In this document: piece by piece, positions 1-6,530 of the stretch
Position numbering within the stretch: position 1 is the stretch's first letter
How the letters are laid out: each line of letters begins with the position of its first letter
Origin: a virus
Reading direction: 5' to 3' (one strand)
Virus record (IMG/VR): IMGVR_UViG_3300028819_000052
Span: 1 to 32,764 of that record
DNA length: 32,764 nt
Program-made: the position numbers and the translations under genes
The notes under the pieces: model-generated
The model's database searches: none
What the model was told of the DNA's origin: nothing
What the model saw: only the letters and a program-made list of their open reading frames with translations

Positions 1-480
1 AATTGATTGGACGTTGCCCTCGTTGAGCCCGGCCATGACCAGGTTGCAATGTGCGAACTTGATTTTGGTCTTGGTCTTCTCGCTCCGGTCCACGTCCCTG
101 AGCATTCGCGCGATCGCCGGCACGGATTTGATCAACGGCATCGCCCGTGTCTCCGCGTACAACTTCGCCTTGGGGTCGTCCTCGAAAAGCCAGAGAATGT
201 CGCCGGGGTCGTGCTGGATCCAGTAGGGGACAACGATGTCGGCGATGAGGCTCTTGAGCGTCTGCACCGCCGCGGTGATGGAGACCCAGCGCACCCGCGG
301 GTCCCGGATCGCCTCCAGCGGCTCGGCGATGTGCCGCGCCGTCGCGATGTCGAATTGCCCCTTAACCGCGTACCCCTGCTGCAGATTCAGCGCGCGGGCG
401 TCTTCGTAAATCTCTCCGCGGAAAGGCGCCTGCCAGGCCTGGCTGATGCTATCGGCAAGAAAATCGGTGGCAGGCGGCAT
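1..480 (-). CDS. Phage terminase large subunit, GpA-like (N-terminal part, runs off left edge)
   Basis: This is the DNA-packaging motor of the phage. The 160 visible codons are open to the first base of the window, so the C-terminus lies outside. The start is an ATG 18 bases after the TerS stop, in the same frame; the preceding in-frame codon series contains the TerS TGA, which limits the start. Residues 52-125 match the lambda GpA/Pfam GpA layout: a segment reading AEPLEAIRDPRVRWVSI, then the ATP-binding region, then DPGDILWLFEDD and MPLIKSVP. The Walker A region reads AAVQTLKSL (about residues 70-78). It keeps K-S but lacks the usual Q-V-G-K-T glycine. The nuclease domain is not visible. 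Family assignment is firm; the effect of the Walker change is unknown. Confidence 0.85.
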   Translation of the reverse strand, partial: MPPATDFLADSISQAWQAPFRGEIYEDARALNLQQGYAVKGQFDIATARHIAEPLEAIRDPRVRWVSITAAVQTLKSLIADIVVPYWIQHDPGDILWLFEDDPKAKLYAETRAMPLIKSVPAIARMLRDVDRSEKTKTKIKFAHCNLVMAGLNEGNVQSI

Positions 481-498
481 TCTGCCAGCCGGCCAATG

Positions 499-1122
499 TC
501 AATCCGTTGGGTCGATGAATGCAAACGGGTCCACTGGCTCTGGAGGTTTGGATTTGGCCGGTTTGGCGCCCGGGCAAATTATTGACGCGTCAACAATTTG
601 ACCCGGCGCACCCGGCGCCGGCGCATCGAGCCAGTCCTTGGTGCCGTCCCGGAAGATCGCGCAGATCTCGTCCACCGCCGTGCGTATCCGGTTGAGAATC
701 TCGTGGGTCGTCAGGCCCGCCAGGCTGGGCCCCAACTCCTGCTCGAGCTTGAGCTGCAGGGCGGCCCGCTGGTGCAGCGAGATATTCCGCAGCGCCGGGC
801 CGATCGAATCCTTGGAGATGTATTTCTTCCGAAATTCGGCCAGCTCCTCCTCCTTCATCTCCCTTCTCGCTTTCTTGTATGCGAGTTCCTCCTTCTGCAA
901 CTTGTCGTTCTTCTTCTGGAGCAGTTCCCGTTGGTGCTTGATCACCCCGACCAGAACCTTCCCGACCTGGTAGCGGCCTTTGATCGGTGGCGGAAAATAA
1001 CCCTGCGTCGCCAACTGCCGGTGCCGCCGATCGGTGAGCCCGGTAATCGCGCAGAGCTGCTCGGCCGTGATCGTTCCGTTGGTTTCGGCCGCTGGTTGTG
1101 TCTGCGGAGGAGCTTTCGCCAT
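499..1122 (-). CDS. Terminase small subunit, Nu1-like DNA-packaging protein
   Basis: This 207-residue protein lies directly upstream of the large terminase, where TerS is expected. Residues 18-60 form a winged helix-turn-helix like lambda Nu1 (TAEQLCAITGLTDRRHRQLA, then a wing around YFPPPIKGRYQVGKV). A long charged helix rich in K, E and R follows (about 65-105), typical of the TerS oligomerisation region. In the family this protein binds the packaging site and recruits TerL. The C-terminal 50 residues are proline-rich and unassigned. The ATG at 1122 was chosen; a second ATG seven bases upstream is in another frame. The 278-base gap to the next upstream gene holds only a G+C-rich hairpin. 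Confidence 0.75.
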   Translation of the reverse strand: MAKAPPQTQPAAETNGTITAEQLCAITGLTDRRHRQLATQGYFPPPIKGRYQVGKVLVGVIKHQRELLQKKNDKLQKEELAYKKARREMKEEELAEFRKKYISKDSIGPALRNISLHQRAALQLKLEQELGPSLAGLTTHEILNRIRTAVDEICAIFRDGTKDWLDAPAPGAPGQIVDASIICPGAKPAKSKPPEPVDPFAFIDPTD

Positions 1123-1256
1123 TCACCATCCGACGCCGGTCAATGGCTCAACCGCTGCAGGTTCAGTTCAGCGGCGCCGCAAATTCCGGAGATTGAAACT
1201 GAAACGACTTTTTGAAACTCCGCAACCGTGAAAGCCGGCCTAGGTTGGTAACCTGC

Positions 1257-1273
1257 CGGGGGCCGATCCCCCG
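1257..1273. other. Hairpin in the 1123-1400 intergenic region
   Basis: CGGGGG and CCCCCG flank a five-base loop. No T-tract follows on the minus strand, so it is not a clear rho-independent terminator. The rest of this 278-base gap shows no convincing gene or promoter. Confidence 0.35.
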
Positions 1274-1400
1274 TAAAAGATTTCTTCCGCCGGGGTATGC
1301 ACGGGAAGGCCCCAGGGTAGCGCACAGATTCGATATAGCGCGCTTTGTGTGCGTGAGGCAGGACGGGAAATGATCTTCTGCGGCCTACGGCCAGGCGGTT

Positions 1401-2591
1401 TTAAGGAAGGAGGACGGGGGTTTTGCTGGTGGCATCGGCCCAGCGTTGGAGCGCCACCGCGACGTAGCCGCGATCAATCTCTATCGCGCGGCATCGTCGG
1501 CCGAGTTGCTCGCAGGCGATCAGAGTTGTACCGGAACCGGAGAATGGATCGTAAACGCAGCCCGTCGTGCAATTGCCGATCAGCATCCGAATCCAATCTA
1601 GCGGCTTGCTGTGTGAGTGCTCACCGTTTGCATGGGTTTGCGTGATTGGCTGCGCGAAAATATCAGCCAGATGTTTCCCGCGCGGGTCGGGTTTGAATAT
1701 GTAGCTTCCGCGAGAATTGAAAACCTCGCGCATTTCCCCCGCATCGCCGTAGTGCGCTCCGTCCATGTTGTATGTTTTTACGTCGCCAAACCACAAACAC
1801 AGTTTGCACTTTTTCAACGGACGCGACGGGGTGAACCAGCAAGACCCGCAGTCCCAAACAAACACCCACGCCGGTTTTCCGAACCTATCAACCATCTCCC
1901 CGCAATGCTGCGCATCGGTGAACGCCAATGTGCTCGCCAACGTAACCCTCTGCATTGCCGGAATTGCATTCCATTCAGGATCAAAAACCAGCGCGGAACA
2001 ATCCCCGACATCCACCCGCGCCACATCTTCAGCGTTCGTCGAGTCGCCGCAAAGCAGCCGATGCTCGCCAAGTTCCCAAAGTTGGCCGCGCGCCGTTTTC
2101 CATTTCTTTTGCAACTCGGCGATCTGGTCAATCTGCGGTTCCGCGTCGGCCACTGGCTCCGGCTCGACCACCTTCAAATCGACCAACTCATCGACGCTCA
2201 ATCCGGTGAGGTCCAAGCCGAGCTCGCCGTCCAGGTCCTCCTTGATGACCTTGGCCAATGCCTCGTCATCGAACTCAGCCATCTGCGGCAATTTGTTATC
2301 CGCGATCATGTGCGCGATTTCATCCGCGCGATTGGCGAAGTCCTGAAAATCCACCGGCACGGAAGTCCACCCTTGCGACTTCGCCGTCAGCCAAGCGCCG
2401 TGGCCCGTGACGATCAATCCCGTTTGATTCGAGACACAGATCGCTTTGCGCCAGCCCTGGTGCAGTAAAATTTTCGCGTAAAGCTCTAGCTGCTCCTTCG
2501 GGTGCTTGTTCGGATTCTCCGGATTCGGCTTCAGCTCCGCGACCGTCACGAGCGCGTCGTGCGCGCAATTGATGGGAGGAGAATCGGTCAT
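1401..2591 (-). CDS. ParB-N domain / DNA methyltransferase fusion
   Basis: This 396-residue protein has two parts. Residues 12-110 are a ParB/sulfiredoxin-like N domain (VAELKPNPENPNKHP, then GLIVTGHGAWLTAKSQGW and VPVDFQD). Residues 165-396 are a beta-class type DNA methyltransferase: the catalytic region comes first and the SAM-binding motif DPFSGSGTT comes near the C-terminus (about residues 357-365), with EIDRGYV after it. The catalytic tetrapeptide that is normally DPPY, DPPW or NPPY reads DPEW here (in LVFDPEWNAIP), which is unusual. Such fusions are common in phages and modify the phage's own DNA, often to escape host restriction. The start overlaps the upstream gene by ATGA (2588-2591), so translation is probably coupled. 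Confidence 0.85.
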   Translation of the reverse strand: MTDSPPINCAHDALVTVAELKPNPENPNKHPKEQLELYAKILLHQGWRKAICVSNQTGLIVTGHGAWLTAKSQGWTSVPVDFQDFANRADEIAHMIADNKLPQMAEFDDEALAKVIKEDLDGELGLDLTGLSVDELVDLKVVEPEPVADAEPQIDQIAELQKKWKTARGQLWELGEHRLLCGDSTNAEDVARVDVGDCSALVFDPEWNAIPAMQRVTLASTLAFTDAQHCGEMVDRFGKPAWVFVWDCGSCWFTPSRPLKKCKLCLWFGDVKTYNMDGAHYGDAGEMREVFNSRGSYIFKPDPRGKHLADIFAQPITQTHANGEHSHSKPLDWIRMLIGNCTTGCVYDPFSGSGTTLIACEQLGRRCRAIEIDRGYVAVALQRWADATSKTPVLLP

Positions 2592-3121
2592 GCGGTCAGG
2601 CCCAGCTCCTGGGCGATCGGCCGGATCATCTCCCTGAGTTTTTCGCGGCCTTCAGCCGGCCACTCGCCGAGCGGGTGCTTCGCGATGTAAGCGGTCAATT
2701 TGCCAATCCGGCTGATCGCCTCGAGGAAGGGAGGAAAACTCTTCGTGTTGCCGTCGGCGACGTCGTTGGGTTCAGCCGTGCACAACGCGAGCGCGGCGCG
2801 GAGACTCATGGCCTCGTCGAGTTTTTTCACCTGCCCCCAATTGGCGGCCACGCGCATGTAGGCGTTCGCGGTCCACTGCGTCACGAGCGGACATTGGATG
2901 CGCAGCCATTCACTCCACAGTCCATGCGGCATCGAGGCTTTGGCTTTCAGGAGCGCGTAACCTTGCAGCACCACCTCGCACATCCATTCCGAGGCGGCGT
3001 TCACCGTTTTGTGGCGATGTTCCTGGAGCGTTTTTTCGCGGTGATTGATCTCACGCGCGAGTTGATAGAGTTGATGTTGGTTGGCGGTTTTTGCGGGGGA
3101 GTTTGCGGGGGAGTTTTTCAT
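2588..3121 (-). CDS. DUF3102-like phage protein
   Basis: This protein has 177 residues. The middle resembles DUF3102 proteins: a long helix (EINHREKTLQEHRHKTVNAA) followed by LLKAKASMPHGLWSEWL and a TANAYMRVA segment, matching the family pattern of 'L-K-x-x-x-x-H-G-x-W-x-x-W' and then an 'A-x-x-Y-M' helix. The function of the family is not known; it occurs in phages and plasmids and looks DNA-binding or replication-associated. It overlaps the methyltransferase start by four bases and lies eight bases after its upstream neighbour, so all are likely on one leftward transcript. Confidence 0.6.
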   Translation of the reverse strand: MKNSPANSPAKTANQHQLYQLAREINHREKTLQEHRHKTVNAASEWMCEVVLQGYALLKAKASMPHGLWSEWLRIQCPLVTQWTANAYMRVAANWGQVKKLDEAMSLRAALALCTAEPNDVADGNTKSFPPFLEAISRIGKLTAYIAKHPLGEWPAEGREKLREMIRPIAQELGLTA

Positions 3122-3128
3122 CGATAGA

Positions 3129-3503
3129 TCAATCCTTCATGTGACCGTTGCGGAGCTTGGGGAAAACGCGTTTGAAATCATCCACCCACCGGCCGAGCGA
3201 CTGCTTTTTTTTGCCGAAAGCCCGGGCGAGTTCGGTGAGGCTGACCGGGTTCAAATGATCCAGGAACACCCAGCACACGATGATGGCGCGCAGCTTGAGC
3301 CCCTCGTCATTTTTCATCCCGTCTTGCCACATCCACTCGACGAGTTGGCGGAACGCGCGCGCGGCCGCCTCCAGGTTTTCCACGGAAACCTCGGCTTCTT
3401 TCTCGGGTTCCACATGGAACGCGTTGCGATCGACGGCATCGTAATCGAAGTCGACCGTGCCTTGGGGGTGACCATCTTCATCGAAGGAAAAGAGGGAACT
3501 CAT
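3129..3503 (-). CDS. Hypothetical protein with a possible C-terminal helix-turn-helix
   Basis: I do not recognise this protein. From the ATG at 3503 it has 124 residues. An in-frame TTG at 3599 would make 156 and overlap the upstream 33-codon gene by 35 bases; neither start has a clear ribosome-binding site. The N-terminal half is acidic and the middle is helical (AAARAFRQLVEWMWQDG). Near the C-terminus, SLTELARAFGKKKQSLGRWV reads like a helix-turn-helix, followed by a basic end. A DNA-binding role is an inference. The gene sits just before the DUF3102-like gene, eight bases apart, in the leftward operon. Confidence 0.6.
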   Translation of the reverse strand: MSSLFSFDEDGHPQGTVDFDYDAVDRNAFHVEPEKEAEVSVENLEAAARAFRQLVEWMWQDGMKNDEGLKLRAIIVCWVFLDHLNPVSLTELARAFGKKKQSLGRWVDDFKRVFPKLRNGHMKD

Positions 3504-3564
3504 TTTTAAGTGTGGATCAAACGGTTCAAGAGGCGGCGTGCAATAATGAGCTGCGTCAACTGGC

Positions 3565-3666
3565 TCAGTCGCCGCCGCAGAGATAGATGGCGAGGACAAC
3601 GGACACGACGACGATCAGCAGCAGGCTGGCGAGGTCCTGTTCGAAGGCTGGGATGGGGATGGGCAT
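3565..3666 (-). CDS. Small single-span membrane protein (33 residues)
   Basis: The peptide starts MPIPIPAFEQDL and continues with one strongly hydrophobic helix (about residues 12-29, LASLLLIVVVSVVLAIYL) and a short CGGD end. A good GGAG ribosome-binding site lies 9-10 bases before the ATG at 3666, which supports this start over a longer reading from 3768. The function is unknown. It is one of several tiny membrane proteins in this phage and could be a holin-type, exclusion or membrane-anchoring peptide, but nothing decides between these. Confidence 0.55.
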   Translation of the reverse strand: MPIPIPAFEQDLASLLLIVVVSVVLAIYLCGGD

Positions 3667-3790
3667 GGCGGAATATCTCCGGGCGGGCCTGGGAGACGGG
3701 ACGTGGGTGTTCAATTTATTCCCGACCTCCACACGGCTTCTGCGACTGCGACCAAAACAACACGGCATTGCGCCGGTTAAAAACGAGAAA

Positions 3791-3808
3791 TAGCTAGCCC
3801 CGTGCCAA
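3791..3808 (-). promoter_or_regulatory. Candidate sigma-54 (-24/-12) promoter
   Basis: On the minus strand the sequence reads TTGGCACGGGGCTAGCTA. This has GG and GC separated by exactly ten bases, and TGGCAC matches the -24 consensus fully; the -12 element is TAGC rather than TTGC. It lies in the only A+T-richer gap of this operon, between the 51-residue and 33-residue membrane protein genes. It would drive the methyltransferase and terminase genes leftward. This is pattern matching only. Confidence 0.35.
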
Positions 3809-3830
3809 TTTCAAAAACCGGAAACCACCA

Positions 3831-3986
3831 TCAATTTTTCATCCGGTTCTGCTGCTGCTGGGTGAACAAGCGGCGCAACTCGCGCAATTCTCGGAGCACC
3901 AAATAGCAGCCCACGAACAAACCCACACTCGCCCCGCTCGCGGCGCCGAGCGCATACACCAGGACAAAGATCACCGGCTCGATCAC
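3831..3986 (-). CDS. Small membrane protein with basic coiled tail (51 residues)
   Basis: A GTG start at 3986 overlaps the upstream stop as GTGA and follows a G-rich ribosome-binding site (GGAAGGGGGC). Residues 1-30 form one long hydrophobic span (VIEPVIFVLVYALGAASGAS, then VGLFVGCYLVL). The rest is a charged helix (RELRELRRLFTQQQQNRMKN) likely to lie in the cytoplasm. The function is unknown; the shape fits a small phage inner-membrane protein. The coupled start makes it likely to be a real gene despite its size. Confidence 0.6.
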   Translation of the reverse strand: MIEPVIFVLVYALGAASGASVGLFVGCYLVLRELRELRRLFTQQQQNRMKN

Positions 3987-4207
3987 GACGCCCCCTTCCA
4001 GATGATCGTTTGCAACCGCTCGCGAACGGCAGACAACCGCTCCGTGGCCTCGGTCAACCGGAGAAAAAAACGATCCCGATCCGCCTCCGATTTCAGGTCC
4101 GTGCCGAGGAACTCATCACTCAACTGCGCCAGTATCGCTTGGAGGCGCTGCAGGTCCGCGGCGACATTCAGGTATTCGGCCTCGGTTTCTGGATTGCGAT
4201 CGCTCAT
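3983..4207 (-). CDS. Small helical hypothetical protein (74 residues)
   Basis: The ATG at 4207 forms an ATGA overlap with the stop of the upstream gene, so I prefer it over a longer in-frame reading from 4303. The protein is acidic and almost wholly helical, with heptad-like leucines (LQRLQAILAQLSDEFLGTDL, then RFFLRLTEATERLSAVRERL), so a short coiled coil is likely. I do not recognise a family. Tight coupling on both sides (4204-4207 and 3983-3986) places it in the leftward replication operon. Confidence 0.55.
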   Translation of the reverse strand: MSDRNPETEAEYLNVAADLQRLQAILAQLSDEFLGTDLKSEADRDRFFLRLTEATERLSAVRERLQTIIWKGAS

Positions 4208-4428
4208 GGAGCGGATGACGCAGACGTCTGCGTGGGGGGCGGCGGCGCGATCCCGGCCAGCGCCTGCAGCTCGGCCAGGCGCGATTTTTCCACCACAAAA
4301 CAAAGCCCGGCGCGCGTGAACCAGACCCGCTCCGAATACGTCCAGAACGCCTCCTGCGCGTCGCGATTCAGCGCGGAGAAAACCAATCGGCTCACCTGCA
4401 TCAATCGTTGTTCGGTGCCAATTTTCAT
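4204..4428 (-). CDS. Hypothetical protein (74 residues) with a palindrome-encoded tail
   Basis: The ATG at 4428 overlaps the stop of the upstream gene as ATGA; a longer in-frame start exists at 4449. The body (MKIGTEQRLMQVSRLVFSAL, then FTRAGLCFVVEKSRLAEL) is not recognised. The last 14 residues (APPPPTQTSASSAP) are low-complexity and are partly encoded by a perfect 16-bp palindrome at 4218-4233. That palindrome recurs at two other places in the window, so the tail probably arose when the repeat inserted at the gene end. Confidence 0.5.
   Translation of the reverse strand: MKIGTEQRLMQVSRLVFSALNRDAQEAFWTYSERVWFTRAGLCFVVEKSRLAELQALAGIAPPPPTQTSASSAP
4218..4233. repeat. CGCAGACGTCTGCG palindrome, copy 1
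   Basis: This is a perfect 16-bp palindrome (ACGCAGACGTCTGCGT) inside the end of the 4204-4428 gene. Other copies are at 10850-10863 and 27904-27919. Confidence 0.8.
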
Positions 4429-5645
4429 AATTTTCCAGCCCGATGCCATGCGTTAAACAGTTTCACCGTATACCACAGATCGGCTCCCCAGCTCACGTCG
4501 GGCGTGAACCCCTCCTTGCACCGCGCTTCGCGATCCGCGAGCGCCGCTTCGATGACCTGCGACGGAATCTTGCGCACACAACACATCCGCCAGGCCGCTC
4601 CGAACCCCGCCATGTCCTCCGGCCCCACGTGCGCCGCGATCCGCTTCATCAGCTCCGCTTCCTTCGAGCGTTGAAACGTTGAACGTTGAACCGTTTCCTC
4701 ACTCCCCGATTTGGGGAGCGCCGGTACCGCCGGTACGTTCAACGTTAAACGTTCAACGTTTAAACGTTCCTGCGGGGGAGGGGGTGTGGGGGAGGGGGGC
4801 GACGCGGCGCGGCCCGCGGCGGTCCGACCCCCGTCATTTTCGACCCTCGCCCCAATTTGGGGCGACCTTCGTGGCGCGGTGCCCGCCCCAATTTGGGGCG
4901 GGCCAACCGCGTCGGGCTGAAGAGATGGGAGAGCGACCCTTTGTTTGCCGGAGCGGCTCTGCCCTATTGCTTGGGCATCAGCCGTTTGTTCCATCATCTC
5001 GCCACATTCCGATGGTCGAGCAGGACATGGTGACGGTCCTTCCGTCCCCCGCATTTTCGGGTCGTCTCCCGGCGCCAGGAGGTCTGCTTCCCCCGGCATT
5101 TTTTCCGTGCGTTCCCCAAATTGGGGAACGGGAAAATAGCAGCTCGCCCCAATTTGGGGCGACGTCTGGTTCACCCCAATTTGGGGTGCCGCCCCAATTT
5201 GGGGCGAGAAGATTTTTTGATCGCGTTTGAGCTGGTTCAAATCCTCCTGAATATCCGCCTTCGGCAACACCACGATCCGCGCCGCAGCCAGCGCCAGCGC
5301 CTCGGGCAATCCGGGCGCCTCCGTGCTGATGTCCAGCCTGGATTGATCCGGCCCGCGCTCCCAGGCGGACTCCCACACCGGCCACGGCCGCATCGCCCCG
5401 CGCCACAACGCGAACGGCTGCACCAAGATTTTGATACCCTCATCGATCCGCTGCACCACCGCGGCCCGAATCCGCTCGAGATCATTGCAAGCGGCGGCCA
5501 CGTGCTGCTCGGGGATTCCGGCCCGCACAGCCCACACCAGACGCGATGCCGGGCCGGCATCGCGAAAGGCGGCCGTGACGAGTTTTGCGGCGCGAGGTTT
5601 GAGCGGAAAATTCAGGACCTTGGTGAATTCTGGCATTTCGGCCAT
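4425..5645 (-). CDS. Probable phage replication protein with origin-like iterons inside the gene
   Basis: This 406-residue protein has three zones. Residues 1-150 are helical with an Arg-rich basic character and a predicted ADIQEDLNQLKRDQK helix. Residues 150-310 are low-complexity and contain repeated PQIGA/PQFGE motifs encoded by palindromes, plus ERLNVERLTLNV-type stretches. Residues 320-406 are a second globular part (ELMKRIAAHVGPEDMAGFG, ending WYTVKLFNAWHRAGKL). I recognise no family. Its place after a DnaA-domain-IV-like gene, the globular-linker-globular layout and the palindromes in the linker resemble lambda O, whose gene contains the phage origin. The replication role is therefore an inference. 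It starts three bases after the upstream gene ends and overlaps the next start by ATGA. Confidence 0.55.
   Translation of the reverse strand: MAEMPEFTKVLNFPLKPRAAKLVTAAFRDAGPASRLVWAVRAGIPEQHVAAACNDLERIRAAVVQRIDEGIKILVQPFALWRGAMRPWPVWESAWERGPDQSRLDISTEAPGLPEALALAAARIVVLPKADIQEDLNQLKRDQKIFSPQIGAAPQIGVNQTSPQIGASCYFPVPQFGERTEKMPGEADLLAPGDDPKMRGTEGPSPCPARPSECGEMMEQTADAQAIGQSRSGKQRVALPSLQPDAVGPPQIGAGTAPRRSPQIGARVENDGGRTAAGRAASPPSPTPPPPQERLNVERLTLNVPAVPALPKSGSEETVQRSTFQRSKEAELMKRIAAHVGPEDMAGFGAAWRMCCVRKIPSQVIEAALADREARCKEGFTPDVSWGADLWYTVKLFNAWHRAGKL
4702..5206. repeat. Seven palindromic iterons; candidate replication origin
   Basis: Palindromes with core CCCCAATTTGGGG lie at 4702-4718, 4848-4864, 4882-4902, 5110-5130, 5145-5161, 5172-5188 and 5190-5206. 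Their arms are 6-8 bp (CGCCCC, CTCCCC, CACCCC, CGTTCCCC and others) around a five-base A+T core. Arm changes are compensated on both sides, which suggests selection for the palindrome and not only for the encoded PQIGA peptide. Six share one orientation of the asymmetric core and the 5110 copy is inverted. I noticed none outside this gene. An AACGTT-rich repeat lies at 4669-4770. The origin function is inferred from the clustering and the neighbouring DnaA-like gene. Confidence 0.55.
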
Positions 5646-5648
5646 AAA

Positions 5649-6182
5649 TCAGTGGATTCTACGTCCGGCTGTGCTACGCTTGCAGCGGTCTCCGAACAGA
5701 GTCCGCTGGGGCGTCCCGCCGGTCGCCTTCAGTTTTGGGGGTGGTGTATCCACCCCCATTTTTGTGATTGCATCCCGCGCGCGCCGGGCGCGCAACGCCC
5801 GCTCAGCGGCCTTGGCAATCTCCGGCTCCTCGGCAAACACCAGCACCCGCAACCAAGTGACCGGCAGCTCCTCCACACGCTCACACTCGCGGAGCCGCTC
5901 CACCGTGCTCGCGAATTTTGAGTCCGTATCGATCCGATCCTGGACCGCGCGAAACCCATGCCCCACCGTTCCATGATGGAGACCGAACAACCGCGCAATC
6001 CGCGTCAGACTCCAGCCACGGTCCCGAAGCAAAATGAACAACGTCCAGCGCGCATCCACCACCTCGGGGAACTTGCGCCGAAGAAAAAGCTGGGACGCTT
6101 GGAGACCGAAGGCATAGGCGACCCGCGATAACTGTTGCTGCGTTATCGCGTCGAGCGACAGGACTGGATTGCGCCGGTTCAC
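5649..6182 (-). CDS. DnaA domain IV-like DNA-binding protein
   Basis: The central part resembles the DNA-binding domain IV of the replication initiator DnaA. The segment RKFPEVVDARWTLFILLRDR is followed by SLTRIARLFG, HHGTVGHGFR and AVQDRIDTDSKF. This matches the DnaA pattern of a basic 'R-x-x-A-x-x-L' helix, then 'L-x-x-I-G-x-x-F-G-x-R-x-H-T-T-V', then 'K-I-x-x'. No AAA+ ATPase domain is present, so it would bind DnaA-box-like DNA without ATP-driven opening. The GTG at 6182 (177 residues) is preferred because the in-frame GTG at 6275 would have its N-terminus encoded by palindromic mini-repeats. It lies three bases upstream of the iteron-bearing gene. Confidence 0.6.
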   Translation of the reverse strand: MNRRNPVLSLDAITQQQLSRVAYAFGLQASQLFLRRKFPEVVDARWTLFILLRDRGWSLTRIARLFGLHHGTVGHGFRAVQDRIDTDSKFASTVERLRECERVEELPVTWLRVLVFAEEPEIAKAAERALRARRARDAITKMGVDTPPPKLKATGGTPQRTLFGDRCKRSTAGRRIH

Positions 6183-6203
6183 ACAAGTCTTCGCCAGGGT
6201 AGC

Positions 6204-6244
6204 GCGGGCGACTCGCCCGCTCCGTTCGGCGACTCGCCGAACGG
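6204..6244. repeat. GGCGACTCGCC palindrome pair
   Basis: Two adjacent perfect-arm palindromes lie at 6204-6220 and 6222-6244, each centred on GACTC with G+C-rich arms. The same core with different outer arms occurs at 6548-6589, 13542-13560, 18764-18871, 20137-20176 and 29897-29937. Confidence 0.75.
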
Positions 6245-6293
6245 CTCCGCTGCTCGCGGACAGGTGAGGGGACACCCCCCCACCGAAATTCTT

Positions 6294-6530
6294 TCAGTTG
6301 CGTTGCGGCTTCGGCCCTGAGCCCGCAGGGTTGAGCGCAGACAACACCTCGCCCTGCTCCTCATCCTGCGCATCCCGCCGCGCGCACCAATCCCGGAGCG
6401 CCTGCTCACCCGTCGCGCCCGTGGCATCCACCACATGCTTGAGCGCGAGCGACAGCCGCGTGATGACAAACATCGGGAACGGATGATGCAACGCGCCGGC
6501 CAGATGCCGATTAAATTCCTCGGTGCTCAT
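6294..6530 (-). CDS. Hypothetical small protein (78 residues)
   Basis: The protein begins MSTEEFNRHLAGALHHPFPM and continues with a helical segment (RLSLALKHVVDATGATGEQA). It ends in a charged, proline-containing tail. I recognise no family. The ATG overlaps the upstream stop as ATGA at 6527-6530, a strong sign of a coupled real gene in the leftward operon. The gap to the next gene is filled by a palindrome pair and A+T-poor sequence. Confidence 0.55.
   Translation of the reverse strand: MSTEEFNRHLAGALHHPFPMFVITRLSLALKHVVDATGATGEQALRDWCARRDAQDEEQGEVLSALNPAGSGPKPQRN

Noticed and set aside
7-585. A 192-codon plus-strand frame
   Set aside because: It is the antisense shadow of the terminase large subunit, whose translation matches the GpA family.
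1140-1325. A 61-codon minus-strand frame in the gap upstream of TerS
   Set aside because: It lacks a ribosome-binding site and protein-like composition, and the gap probably contains control or spacer sequence.
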